Part shown: positions 5,920-13,034 of the stretch, one piece after another | Layout: every line of letters begins with the position of its first letter | How positions within the stretch are numbered: the stretch's first letter is position 1 | Source: an uncultured Gemmatimonadota bacterium | GTDB taxonomy: Bacteria > Gemmatimonadota > Gemmatimonadetes > Longimicrobiales > Gaopeijiaceae | Reading direction: 5' to 3' | Assembly: GCA_938030915.1 (NCBI GenBank) | Contig: CALHIO010000278.1 | Span: 1 to 13,034, forward strand | DNA: 13,034 nt | Translations under genes and position numbers: made by a program | Notes under the pieces: generated by a model | Databases searched by the model: none | The model's input: only the letters and a program-made list of their open reading frames with translations | Told to the model about the DNA's origin: nothing

Positions 5920-7488
5920 TCAGAAGACGGTCGCGGGCATCGTCATCAGCTGTGCATACAGGTCGATCGCGTACCAGAGGTTGGCAATGCGCAGATTCTC
6001 GTCCGGCGCGTGCTGATTGTTGTCATGGTTCGCCACGGGCACGACGATCGCCGGCTTCCCGGCGACCTCCGTGAAGAGGTAGAGCGGGAGGGTGCCTCCC
6101 ATCCCCGGTGCGACGACGAGCGAGCCCGGTCCGAAGGCCCGATCTGCCGCCGCAGAGGCCGCGGCCTGGATGCTCTGTGCGAATGGATCCGCCATGGACG
6201 TGCGCGCGGCGATCGATCCGTCCATCCCTCCCGTCACCTTCGCGATGCGCGGGTAGCGGAGGCGGGTCTCCATGTCAGGGTCGTCCTCGACGATATGGAA
6301 GCCCTGCCGTTCGATATGGTCGACGATCAGCTGACGGAGCTGGGGGGCCGTGTTCCCCTTCACCATGCGGATGCCGAGAGAGGCGACGGCCGTGTTGGGG
6401 ATCACGTTCCGGGCGAGCGATCCCGTGTTCCCGCTCGTGATCCCGCGAACGTTGAGTGCCGGCACGAGAAGCCGCTCCGGGAGTGACTGAGGTTCTCCCT
6501 CCGTCCTGACGAGGCCGAGCTCTTCCTTGAGCTGCTCATCCCACTCGGGCATGGCCTCGAGCGCGGCTTGCTCCTCTTCGCCAATAGGGTCGAAGGTCTC
6601 GTACCACCCCTCGATGAGGACGTTGCCGTCCTCGTCCTTCATTGAAGCGAGCAGGTGCGCGAGCACGTTCCCCGTGTCCGGTGCCCAGTTGCCGTAGTGG
6701 CCCGAGTGCAGGTTCCGAAGCGCGCCGTACACCGTGACCTCCATCCCCGCGGCCCCGCGCACGCCGTACGTGATCTGCGGGCGGCCGCTCGCGTGCGCCG
6801 GCCCGTCGAAGAAGAGCCAGATATCGATCTCGTCGAGGATCTCCCGCTCCATCTCCATGTATTGCCCGAGATTGCGTGAGCCCGCTTCCTCTTCACCGTC
6901 GAACATGAAGATGAGGTTCGATGTCGGGGTGACTCCCGACTCCGTGAAAGAGCGTAACACGGGAAGAATCGCCGCGATCGGCGCCTTGTCGTCCCCCGCC
7001 GACCGGGCGTACAGCCGCCACTCCGGATCAACGTCGTCTCCATCCTCGGGCATCGCGATCGGCTCGCCGCCCGCGTCCATCGAGCCCGAATAGAGCGTCG
7101 GGTCGAAGGGATCGTGGGTCCAGTTGTTTGGATCGACCGGCTGCCCGTCGTAGTGCACGTAGATGCCGAGCGTGCGTGTCGCGCCTGGAACGCGAAGCTC
7201 ACCCAGGATAAGAGGGGATCCGCCCTCGATCTCGACGAGTCTTGTATCTACCCCGACCGCTCGCATCTCGTCACGGATATAGAGAGCCGCCTCGCGGATC
7301 TCCGGCGTGAAGGCACGATTCGGATAGCTGAGCAGCTCGGCGAAGTCCCGAACGAGCGCCGGCTCGTGCGCCTGGCGGTAGGCACGTGCGACATCCGGGC
7401 CGGACTGTGCGGCGAGTGGCGCAGCGAGAAAGATCAGCGAAAGCACGAGTGCGGCGGATGCCGGACGCGAGGACGATGACGAAATCAT
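5920..7488 (-). CDS. Exported M20-family zinc dipeptidase
   Basis: A 522-residue metallopeptidase with signal peptide (core about 11-24, predicted cut after A27 in L-A-A, leaving Gln28). M20 active-site elements are all visible: V-H112-Y-D114-G-Q-P, A-G-D166-D167-K, D-G-E-E-E (197-201, catalytic Glu and metal ligand), F-F-D228-G-P, and the late metal-binding His in N-H-D-N-N-Q-H near the C-terminus. The insert between the two catalytic halves, including L-H-S-G-H-Y-G, is the dimerisation/lid domain of M20 dipeptidases. It likely cleaves short peptides outside the cytoplasm. The frame is open to 7713 but that would overlap the DUF819 gene; ATG 7488 precedes the signal peptide directly, though with a poor Shine-Dalgarno. 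The gene is 76 bases after DUF819 and 14 before the PPC-repeat gene. Confidence 0.93.
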   Translation of the reverse strand: MISSSSSRPASAALVLSLIFLAAPLAAQSGPDVARAYRQAHEPALVRDFAELLSYPNRAFTPEIREAALYIRDEMRAVGVDTRLVEIEGGSPLILGELRVPGATRTLGIYVHYDGQPVDPNNWTHDPFDPTLYSGSMDAGGEPIAMPEDGDDVDPEWRLYARSAGDDKAPIAAILPVLRSFTESGVTPTSNLIFMFDGEEEAGSRNLGQYMEMEREILDEIDIWLFFDGPAHASGRPQITYGVRGAAGMEVTVYGALRNLHSGHYGNWAPDTGNVLAHLLASMKDEDGNVLIEGWYETFDPIGEEEQAALEAMPEWDEQLKEELGLVRTEGEPQSLPERLLVPALNVRGITSGNTGSLARNVIPNTAVASLGIRMVKGNTAPQLRQLIVDHIERQGFHIVEDDPDMETRLRYPRIAKVTGGMDGSIAARTSMADPFAQSIQAAASAAADRAFGPGSLVVAPGMGGTLPLYLFTEVAGKPAIVVPVANHDNNQHAPDENLRIANLWYAIDLYAQLMTMPATVF

Positions 7489-7564
7489 GAGCAACCGTGT
7501 CAGGGGTGAGAGAGATCGTCGAAGACGGTCACAGGCCGGAGAGCCCGTAATTGTAGTGCGGAGC

Positions 7565-8749
7565 CTACCCCCCGACGATCCCCAGTAACCAGGCACACAC
7601 CAGCGCCCCATAGATCCCGAGAATATACCCCGCGACAGCCATGAGCAGCCCGACCGGCGCCATCGCTGGATGGTACACACCGGCCACCACGGGCGCCGAT
7701 GCCGCGCCGCCAACGTTGGCCATGCTTCCGGTCGCGACGAAGAAGAGCGGAGCCCGGACGATGCGCGCGGCGAGCAGGAGGATCCCGACGTGAATCGAGA
7801 TCCATACCGCCCCGGCTGCCAGATACACGGGTGCCTGGAGCACTGCCTTCAGGTCGGCCTGCGCCCCGATGCCGGCCAGCAGAAGGTATAGCGCGGTGTA
7901 GCCGAGCCCGGACGCGCCGACCTTCTCGTAGTCGCGAAGCGGCGTGAAGGAGAGGAGAAGCCCGCCCGTGACGATGATCAGAATCGCCCAGGTCGTTTTG
8001 CTGATGATCGTCGGGTCGCCGAGCGCGGGGAACAGGTCGGTCTGGGCGAGCGCGTGCGCACCGACTGATGCCGCCATTCCCATTCCGATCATGACGGCCG
8101 CATCACGCAGCGTCGTCGGATGCCGCTCCCGATCCATCTCGGCGAGGCGCTTATTGGTCTCCTCGATCGCCGAGTTGTTCGCGTTGTTCCACCGGTCGAA
8201 GCGTGCCTGCGACCCGGCGAAGACGAGGAGCACCCCCATCCACCCGTATCCGACCACGGTATCGACCACGATGATGGGTCCGAAGGCGGACTCTGGCGTT
8301 CCCACGCTCTCCGCGATCGCGACCATATTCGCGGTTCCGCCGATCCAGCTTCCCGAGAGAGCAGCGAAACCGGTCCATGCGTCGGCCGGCAGGAAGCCCT
8401 TGAAGAGCATAAGGGAGATTGGGCCGCCGATGACGATCCCCGTCGTACCCGCCACGACCATGAAGAGTGCGATGGGCCCCAGCTTCGCCACGCTACGCAG
8501 ATCGATCGAGATCATGAGGAGGAGGAGCGCGAAGAGCAGCAGGTACCGGGTCATCCAGTCGTACGCCGGTGATGAAGCGGGCGTGATTCCCGCCGTCGTC
8601 GCGAGCATCGGGAGGAAGTAGATGTAGATGACGGGCGGGATGACCTCGAACGTCTTCCTGAAGCGCGGGAGTTCAGAGATCCAGAAGACGAAGGCGACGA
8701 TCATCGCGAGAAAGGCGAAGATCGCCATCGGGTCGTTGAGCAGGCTCAT
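7565..8749 (-). CDS. DUF819-family multipass membrane protein (putative transporter)
   Basis: A 394-residue highly hydrophobic protein with about ten or more membrane segments in two halves separated by a charged cytoplasmic-type loop (about residues 180-220, containing W-N-N-A-N-N and E-M-D-R-E-R-H). Features of the DUF819 (YjcL-like) family are visible: the G-S-W-I-G-G-T-A-N-M motif in the first half and G-S-M-A-N-V-G-G-A-A-S-A-P near the C-terminus, a pseudo-symmetric pair that resembles substrate sites in two-fold transporters. The start is well set: AAGGAG lies 7 bases before the ATG at 8749. It leads a likely operon with the M20 dipeptidase and the PPC-repeat protein, so uptake of a peptidase product is a plausible but unproven job. 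Confidence 0.87.
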   Translation of the reverse strand: MSLLNDPMAIFAFLAMIVAFVFWISELPRFRKTFEVIPPVIYIYFLPMLATTAGITPASSPAYDWMTRYLLLFALLLLMISIDLRSVAKLGPIALFMVVAGTTGIVIGGPISLMLFKGFLPADAWTGFAALSGSWIGGTANMVAIAESVGTPESAFGPIIVVDTVVGYGWMGVLLVFAGSQARFDRWNNANNSAIEETNKRLAEMDRERHPTTLRDAAVMIGMGMAASVGAHALAQTDLFPALGDPTIISKTTWAILIIVTGGLLLSFTPLRDYEKVGASGLGYTALYLLLAGIGAQADLKAVLQAPVYLAAGAVWISIHVGILLLAARIVRAPLFFVATGSMANVGGAASAPVVAGVYHPAMAPVGLLMAVAGYILGIYGALVCAWLLGIVGG

Positions 8750-8884
8750 GCGGGTGCTCCTTGAAGAAGCCCCCAATGGAAGTGTGGCTTTCGGCCTCGG
8801 CAATCTTCATCTTAAGCTTCGAAGATCAACGAACCGCGCTTCGTCTGTTCACTTTGTCAAAGCGTATCCTGCCCGGACTCGCCC
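8750..8884. promoter_or_regulatory. Divergent intergenic region with a small palindrome
   Basis: A 135-base spacer between the minus-strand DUF819 operon and the plus-strand receiver gene, so it must drive both. On the minus strand a perfect -35-like TTGACA lies at 8860-8855, but no good -10 was found at the right distance. CTTTG-T-CAAAG (8852-8862) is an 11-base palindrome overlapping that box and may be an operator. CTTAAG, AAGCTT and CTTCGAAG overlap at 8811-8824. Confidence 0.3.
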
Positions 8885-9334
8885 ATGATCGATCCCACTC
8901 TGCTCGTCATCGAGGACGCCCGTGACCACGCGCTGCTCGTGCGCGTGGCTGCACGTCGTGCCCTTCCGGGGCTGGACGTGCGGGTAGCGGGGGATGGACG
9001 AGAGGGGATCGCGTATCTAGCCGGAACACAGCCGTTTCAGGACCGTCGATCGCATCCGCTTCCAGACCTGATCCTTCTCGATCTGATCATGCCTGAGATC
9101 GACGGATTCGCGGTACTCGAATGGGTGCGCGAGCAGAGTGGAACGATCCGCTGTCCGATCGTCGTGCTCACATCGTCGGAACAGACGGAGCACGAGCAGA
9201 AGTCGATCGATCTCGGTGCCGCGGCCTTTCACAAGAAGCCTTCGGACATCGACACGCTCGGTGACATGGTTCGCGAAATCGTCGAAACGTGGATCGAGTC
9301 GAAGTCTATCGCGGGGCTTCCGTCGGCGGGGTGA
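8885..9334 (+). CDS. Stand-alone response-regulator receiver protein
   Basis: A 149-residue CheY-like protein with only a receiver domain. The acidic pair is E10-D11, the phosphoacceptor is D66 in L-I-L-L-D-L-I-M-P, the switch Thr is T96 in V-L-T-S-S-E, and the conserved Lys is K117 in F-H-K-K-P. The long stretch between beta2 and beta3 (Y-L-A-G then H-P-L-P-D-L) resembles the Rcp1/phytochrome-partner subgroup of single-domain regulators. With no output domain it must act by protein contact or phosphorelay. No histidine kinase gene is in the window. The ATG at 8885 has a weak Shine-Dalgarno. Its last 29 bases overlap the end of the small minus-strand gene. Confidence 0.9.
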   Translation: MIDPTLLVIEDARDHALLVRVAARRALPGLDVRVAGDGREGIAYLAGTQPFQDRRSHPLPDLILLDLIMPEIDGFAVLEWVREQSGTIRCPIVVLTSSEQTEHEQKSIDLGAAAFHKKPSDIDTLGDMVREIVETWIESKSIAGLPSAG

Positions 9335-9458
9335 GCTCGTCCGGGACGAAGTCCCGAAGATTCACGTAGACCACGACGGCCCAGATGGCCAGCGCGAGCC
9401 CGATGATGACCAGCCCAGTCTTAAGGTTGATCCGGGCTGCGCGAATCCATTCGAGCAT
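9306..9458 (-). CDS. 50-residue single-pass membrane microprotein
   Basis: A short frame running ATG at 9458-9456 to TAG at 9308-9306, encoding 50 residues. It has a charged start (M-L-E-W-I-R-A-A-R), one strong hydrophobic segment (about residues 14-32, including G-L-V-I-I-G-L-A-L-A-I-W-A-V-V-V) and a hydrophilic Pro-rich tail (D-E-L-T-P-P-T-E-A-P-R). GAGGAG lies 7 bases before the ATG, the best-spaced ribosome binding site in this part, and overlaps the stop of the M14 gene 11 bases upstream. It is therefore probably the last gene of the M14 transcription unit. The 3' end overlaps the receiver gene on the other strand by 29 bases. No family is recognised. The role may be a small membrane partner of the peptidase, but that is a guess. 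Confidence 0.75.
   Translation of the reverse strand: MLEWIRAARINLKTGLVIIGLALAIWAVVVYVNLRDFVPDELTPPTEAPR
9342..9356. terminator. Weak hairpin after the receiver gene
   Basis: CGGGAC (9342-9347) and GTCCCG (9351-9356) form a 6-bp stem with loop GAA, 8 bases after the receiver gene stop. It may end that transcript, but there is no T-run and it also lies inside the coding sequence of the minus-strand microprotein. Confidence 0.3.
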
Positions 9459-9469
9459 CGGTCAGCTCC

Positions 9470-12184
9470 TCACTGTGTCGCAGCTCTCGGGTCGTCCCTG
9501 AGCAGCGCATTGAACAGCAGCTTGAACGTGCCGTGAGTCTGCCCGCGGTGCTGCACCCGGAATCCGTACATGAGAATGCGGCCGGCGCCGTACTCGACGT
9601 CGAGGATCGCGCCCTTGCCGGCGAGGTGCTCCGCGCCGTGCAGCATGCCGCTCATCAGGACGCGCTCCGGGTCGTCGGCCCAGCTCCCGACCGCTCTGAT
9701 CTCTCCGGACTCGCCGCCGAACCCCGTGGGCTCGTAGGCGCGTCCTCCCGCCCACTTTCCGGCGACCTCGGCGGGGCTGCCCATCGTCAGCGGGTGATCC
9801 GTGTCGAGCTCGATGCGGAGGAGTGAGGATGGGAGGAAGAGTTCGTCGCTACCTAATCCCTCGAGGGCGTTGCGGACTGGGACGTCGAAGTGCTCGAGCA
9901 CCAATTCGTCGGCGCGGTCGAGAGTCACGAGGGTGCCTCCGGCACGAACGAACGCCTTGAGGTTTTCCACGCCCTCGTCTCCGATCCCTCCGCGAAACTC
10001 CGGTGGCGTGCCGTCATCCGTGGCTCCTTCAATGAGGCGGTTCAGCGGAATCTCGGACGGGATGATGATGACGTCGAAGCGATCACGCAGCCCGTCCGCG
10101 CGCACATCGCCGTTCATCAGCGTCTCGTAGGCGTACTCGAATTCCTCTAGAACGAGTCGCGTCCACCCCTCGTCCATGGACGAGGCCCAGCCCTGGTAGA
10201 CGCCGATGCGCGAAGCGAGCTGCGCCCGCGCGTTACGGACACCGGACGGGTCGGCGGTGACCGTCACGCCCAGATCCCGCGTTGCCTCTAGCATCGCTGA
10301 GCGGGCAGAGCCCGTCGCCGGAACCAGAAACTTCGGTCCCTCCTCCGTATCGGCCTTCGACACGTCGTAGCCCGCGTCGAGCAGGCGGCTCGCGACCTGC
10401 CACGCCCGTGTGACCCGTGCGTCGATGGCGAACCACTGCTGTGCTTCCGGTACCGGGGGCGCCATGATGTGCGCACTTGACGCGCGCTCCACCGCACCGA
10501 CGTCGTCGGCCGCAACCCGGAATACGTCCACGCCCATCTGCAGGGGCATCGTATACGCCGCGCCGTCGTAGGAGCGAACCCAGGGGCCGCCCGGCCACTC
10601 GCGCTGCAGCCGTCGATTCTGGATCTCGAGCAGGTCGAGTACCGCGGCTCGACCGGGCTGTGCGCCGAAGACGATCCAGGATCCGGCGGGGAACGTGCGG
10701 GCCATCGCGTCCTCGTCGCCGTCGTCACCGCGTACCTCGACCGCACCCTCGTCGTCGTGCTCCTCCTCGTCCGGGATCACCATCGTTCCGTCTTCGGGCT
10801 GATACCAGAGCTCGGTCTGCGGCACCGAGGAGAACGACTCCGTCGCCTGATGGACCTCGATACCCTGGAGGATCAGCCGGTCTGCCATCTCGGCTGCCGT
10901 CAGCGCGTCGACCTGGTCCGCCGGAATCACGTACGCGCCCGGACCCTCGGTCCGGCCTCGCTCGATCGTCTCTGCCGCCATTTGCCAGCGGCCCATCACG
11001 TAGTGGTCGCGAAAGCGCGCGGACTGCTCGAGAAAGGAAATGGCGGAGATCATCTGGTAGTCGACGATGTCGCCGAGCGTCCACTCGCCGCCCATCCAGG
11101 GATCGACGAACGCCATCTGGAAGCCGTACTCACTGAGGCCACGACCCGGCGCAGCGCCTCGCTCGAGGGCTGAAAGCGCGACGGTGTCCGGACTGGCGAT
11201 CCGGGCGCTGGCCGTCTCTGTCAGAAGCGCGACGATGTTGTGGTATCGGCCCGTGAGAGCGCCTTCCTGTCCCCAGATCCGATACATCGAACCCGTCACC
11301 ACTCCCTGCTTTCCGGCCGCCTGAAGGTCGGCGACCATTCCGCCGCCGATGAATTGCAGCTGCTGCCACTGCAGCGGATGCACGTCGGGGTTCATCGGAT
11401 CAGGGTAGGGCGGCACGAAGATCCGCGGTCCGCTGCCCCCCATCTGGTGTTGATCGAGGTAAAGCTGCGGGTAGGTCTCGTGGTACATCGCGTTCATCCA
11501 GTACCGCGTCTCCACGAGGTTGGCCTGGAAGAAGTCCCGGTTGTTGTCGTGGCCCGCGAAATGGTGGTACAGCCATGGCATCCGCGCGCGCTCGTAGTCC
11601 GTGCCCACGTTCCGGCGATACCAGTCGGTCACCAGGATCTGCCCGTCTGGATTGGCCGACGGGATCAGCTCGGTCACGACGTTTTCGAGGATCGTACGCG
11701 TCACCTCATCGGTCCTACTCGCGAGCTCGTACACGAGCTGTACGCTCGTTTGAGACGACCCGATTTCGGTCGAATGGATATTGTGGTTGATGAAGGCTGT
11801 AGCCGGGATCCGGTCCGCGATCCCCTGCGCCTCGGCCCGGGAAATGCGCCCGTCCGCGATCTCCTTCGAGGCCGCCCGGATCTCGTCGATCCGCGCGAGG
11901 TTCTCCGCCGAAGAGATGGTGATCCGGATGAATGTCTCGCCGTTCGTCGTGGGACCGGCCGTATCCACGACGATCCGGTCCGACGCGTCGGCCACCCGGG
12001 TGAAGTACTCGAGGATGCCATCCCAGCGCGCGAGCTCCTTGTCCGTGCCCATCGGAAAGCCGAAGTGCTCTTCCGGTGTGGGGATCGACTGAGCGATGAG
12101 GGGCGCCGAGCCGAGAAGGGGCGTCATCAGCAGCAAAGCGCTTACGGACATCACGAGGGCGCGGATCGAACGGGTCGGACGCAC
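9470..12184 (-). CDS. Exported M14-family zinc carboxypeptidase, large (904 aa)
   Basis: The frame runs to 12325, but the GTG at 12184 is the likely start. It has GGAG 5 bases upstream and begins R-P-T-R-S-I-R before a hydrophobic core, a classic signal peptide cut after A31 (L-I-A, then Gln32). The M14 domain spans about residues 45-330: zinc ligands H137-S-T-E140 and H246 (D-Q-H-Q-M-G), A-N-P-D-G (177-181), the substrate-binding N-N-R pattern in G-H-D-N-N-R-D (211-217) and catalytic-type Glu323 in L-L-T-E-T. An acidic insert lies at about 472-492. The C-terminal third (about 730-900, with V-I-I-I-P-S, G-G-T-L-V-T-L and G-R-I-L-M-Y-G-F) resembles a GATase-like Rossmann domain seen in large M14 proteins. 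It probably trims peptides outside the cytoplasm. ATG at 12151 (residue 12) is a less likely start. Confidence 0.9.
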   Translation of the reverse strand: MRPTRSIRALVMSVSALLLMTPLLGSAPLIAQSIPTPEEHFGFPMGTDKELARWDGILEYFTRVADASDRIVVDTAGPTTNGETFIRITISSAENLARIDEIRAASKEIADGRISRAEAQGIADRIPATAFINHNIHSTEIGSSQTSVQLVYELASRTDEVTRTILENVVTELIPSANPDGQILVTDWYRRNVGTDYERARMPWLYHHFAGHDNNRDFFQANLVETRYWMNAMYHETYPQLYLDQHQMGGSGPRIFVPPYPDPMNPDVHPLQWQQLQFIGGGMVADLQAAGKQGVVTGSMYRIWGQEGALTGRYHNIVALLTETASARIASPDTVALSALERGAAPGRGLSEYGFQMAFVDPWMGGEWTLGDIVDYQMISAISFLEQSARFRDHYVMGRWQMAAETIERGRTEGPGAYVIPADQVDALTAAEMADRLILQGIEVHQATESFSSVPQTELWYQPEDGTMVIPDEEEHDDEGAVEVRGDDGDEDAMARTFPAGSWIVFGAQPGRAAVLDLLEIQNRRLQREWPGGPWVRSYDGAAYTMPLQMGVDVFRVAADDVGAVERASSAHIMAPPVPEAQQWFAIDARVTRAWQVASRLLDAGYDVSKADTEEGPKFLVPATGSARSAMLEATRDLGVTVTADPSGVRNARAQLASRIGVYQGWASSMDEGWTRLVLEEFEYAYETLMNGDVRADGLRDRFDVIIIPSEIPLNRLIEGATDDGTPPEFRGGIGDEGVENLKAFVRAGGTLVTLDRADELVLEHFDVPVRNALEGLGSDELFLPSSLLRIELDTDHPLTMGSPAEVAGKWAGGRAYEPTGFGGESGEIRAVGSWADDPERVLMSGMLHGAEHLAGKGAILDVEYGAGRILMYGFRVQHRGQTHGTFKLLFNALLRDDPRAATQ

Positions 12185-12283
12185 GGAAACTCCAGGACGA
12201 AGGGGTCGGGCCGCCCGGCTATGCGCGGCGAGGATGAATGTACCGGAGGCCGCGAGGGTCGTGCGAGTGGGATGCGAGAGGCA

Positions 12284-12307
12284 GCCGGCGGACCACTGGC
12301 CGCCGGC
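12284..12307. repeat. GC-rich hairpin in the DUF481-M14 spacer
   Basis: GCCGGCGG (12284-12291) and CCGCCGGC (12300-12307) pair perfectly over 8 bp with an 8-base loop. The 180-base spacer 12185-12364 also holds an imperfect GGCCGG/CCGGCC repeat closer to the DUF481 gene end. Either may end the DUF481 transcript, but neither has a T-run. No other gene was seen in this spacer. Confidence 0.35.
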
Positions 12308-12364
12308 CGCGGGACCCTGCGTCATAGAGCCGGGCCGGACACCCCGGCCGGTTCCGGATGGTCG

Positions 12365-13034
12365 TTAGAGCTTGATGACGAGAGATAAGGTCAAAAAGCC
12401 GTCCGTGCCGTTGCTCGGGATCAGCGTCTGCGCACCCGTGGGCGTGCCGTTCGGTGCATCGAGGACGGGCACACCGATCTGTGCGGGATCATTATCGAAG
12501 ATCAGACGATACGACGTGCTGAACGCGAGTCCCTCGCTGAGCGCAACGGAAAGCGAGGACGTCCAGTCGAGTCGGAGGTCGTCGGTGTTCGAGAGGTTCT
12601 CGTCCGCGACCATCGTCGACTTGAATTCCGTCGTCTCGTTCAGCGCACGGCGGAGCTCGATCGTCGCCCGCAGACCGCCGAAGCCGTCGGAGGCGCCCGG
12701 GGTAGGGTCGACATCCTTCTGGATCGTGTACGTACCACCGATGTCGGTCTTGAACAGTGTCTGGTCGTTGTCCACCCAGGCGTCACCGATTCCCACCACG
12801 AACGAGAAGCGGTTATTGAAGCCGGCGAACGTGTTGCGCTCCCAGCCGGCACCCCCGAAGGCGAAGAAGTTGTTCTCCCCCAGGTTCTGGTCGAACCGCG
12901 AGCGGGCGAAGTAGTTCTCTGCCGACTGCTCCGTTCGAGTCACTTCGGAGATGTTGAAGCCACCACTTCCATTTGCGACCGCGGAGCGGTCGGTGAAGTT
13001 CGACTCTGCACGGATGCCGCCGAGCTCGAACTTG
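12365..13034 (-). CDS. DUF481-type outer-membrane beta-barrel protein (N-terminus truncated)
   Basis: The frame is open from the window edge to the TAA at 12367-12365, giving about 223 C-terminal residues. The sequence alternates polar and hydrophobic residues in beta-hairpin rhythm, with F-E-L-G-G-I-R-A-E-S, Y-F-A-R-S-R-F-D, N-N-F-F-A-F-G-G-A-G-W-E-R-N and F-S-F-V-V-G-I-G-D-A-W, a pattern of DUF481 proteins (YdiY-like, annotated as salt-induced outer-membrane proteins). It ends L-T-L-S-L-V-I-K-L, where outer-membrane barrels usually have an aromatic or hydrophobic last strand. Function is unknown for the family. The GTG at 12943 is only an internal codon; the real start is outside the window. 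It is upstream of, and in the same direction as, the M14 gene, with a 180-base spacer. Confidence 0.75.
   Translation of the reverse strand, partial: KFELGGIRAESNFTDRSAVANGSGGFNISEVTRTEQSAENYFARSRFDQNLGENNFFAFGGAGWERNTFAGFNNRFSFVVGIGDAWVDNDQTLFKTDIGGTYTIQKDVDPTPGASDGFGGLRATIELRRALNETTEFKSTMVADENLSNTDDLRLDWTSSLSVALSEGLAFSTSYRLIFDNDPAQIGVPVLDAPNGTPTGAQTLIPSNGTDGFLTLSLVIKL

Noticed and set aside
7550..7555. TACAAT on the minus strand as a -10 box for the M20 gene
   Set aside because: The hexamer is good, but no -35-like sequence lies 16-18 bases upstream and the gene may be read from the DUF819 promoter.
7489..7713. N-terminal extension of the M20 dipeptidase
   Set aside because: It would run into the end of the DUF819 gene and hide a typical signal peptide that starts at 7488.
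11240..12388. 382-residue plus-strand open frame opposite the M14 gene
   Set aside because: It is antisense to a gene with clear catalytic motifs; its composition (Arg/His/Asp-rich, no domain) is that of a high-GC shadow frame.
1..13034. CRISPR arrays, tRNA or rRNA genes, insertion sequences
   Set aside because: No spaced direct repeats, cloverleaf-like sequences, rRNA-like segments or transposase frames were seen.

Overview
The window is GC-rich and densely coded (no gene-free stretch exceeds about 180 bases). It suggests an FCB-group bacterium, most likely a Gemmatimonadota-type lineage. The basis is the repertoire of exported M14 and M20 peptidases, PPC repeats and a DUF481 barrel, plus a recurring signal-peptide ending in Ala followed by Gln. 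The phylum call is an inference from gene content, not a measured placement. No rRNA, tRNA, CRISPR array or mobile element was seen.

Layout, left to right. (1) 1-441 (+): C-terminal part of a metallo-beta-lactamase-fold hydrolase. (2) 493-2290 (-): a parvulin-type (PpiC/SurA-like) lipoprotein followed 4 bases later by an M50B-like membrane metalloprotease. (3) 2417-3687 (+): a DsbD/CcdA-type membrane electron carrier and, 8 bases downstream, an exported thioredoxin-like protein with a CEQC active site. (4) A 16-bp perfect hairpin terminator at 3740-3775 lies between converging genes. (5) 3847-4440 (-): an exported peroxiredoxin whose peroxidatic position is an in-frame TGA, read here as selenocysteine; a SECIS-like hairpin starts at that codon. 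(6) 4559-8749 (-): a DUF819 membrane protein, an exported M20 dipeptidase and a secreted protein with three PPC-like repeats, probably one transcription unit. (7) 8885-9334 (+): a stand-alone response-regulator receiver protein. (8) 9306-13034 (-): a DUF481-type outer-membrane barrel (truncated), an exported 904-residue M14-family metallocarboxypeptidase and a 50-residue membrane microprotein whose end overlaps the receiver gene on the opposite strand.

The main discovery candidate is the selenoprotein peroxiredoxin. Standard gene calling would split it into two fragments or call it a pseudogene. The frame stays open through the TGA, the TGA sits exactly at the TxxC peroxidatic position, and the RNA just downstream folds with bacterial SECIS geometry. 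It is a predicted exported, one-Sec enzyme with no resolving cysteine. It sits beside a membrane reductant carrier and an exported thioredoxin-like protein that could reduce it, so an envelope peroxide-detoxifying relay is a reasonable hypothesis. A second signal is that all five predicted signal-peptidase-I substrates have Gln right after the predicted cleavage site, as in the Bacteroidetes Q-rule.
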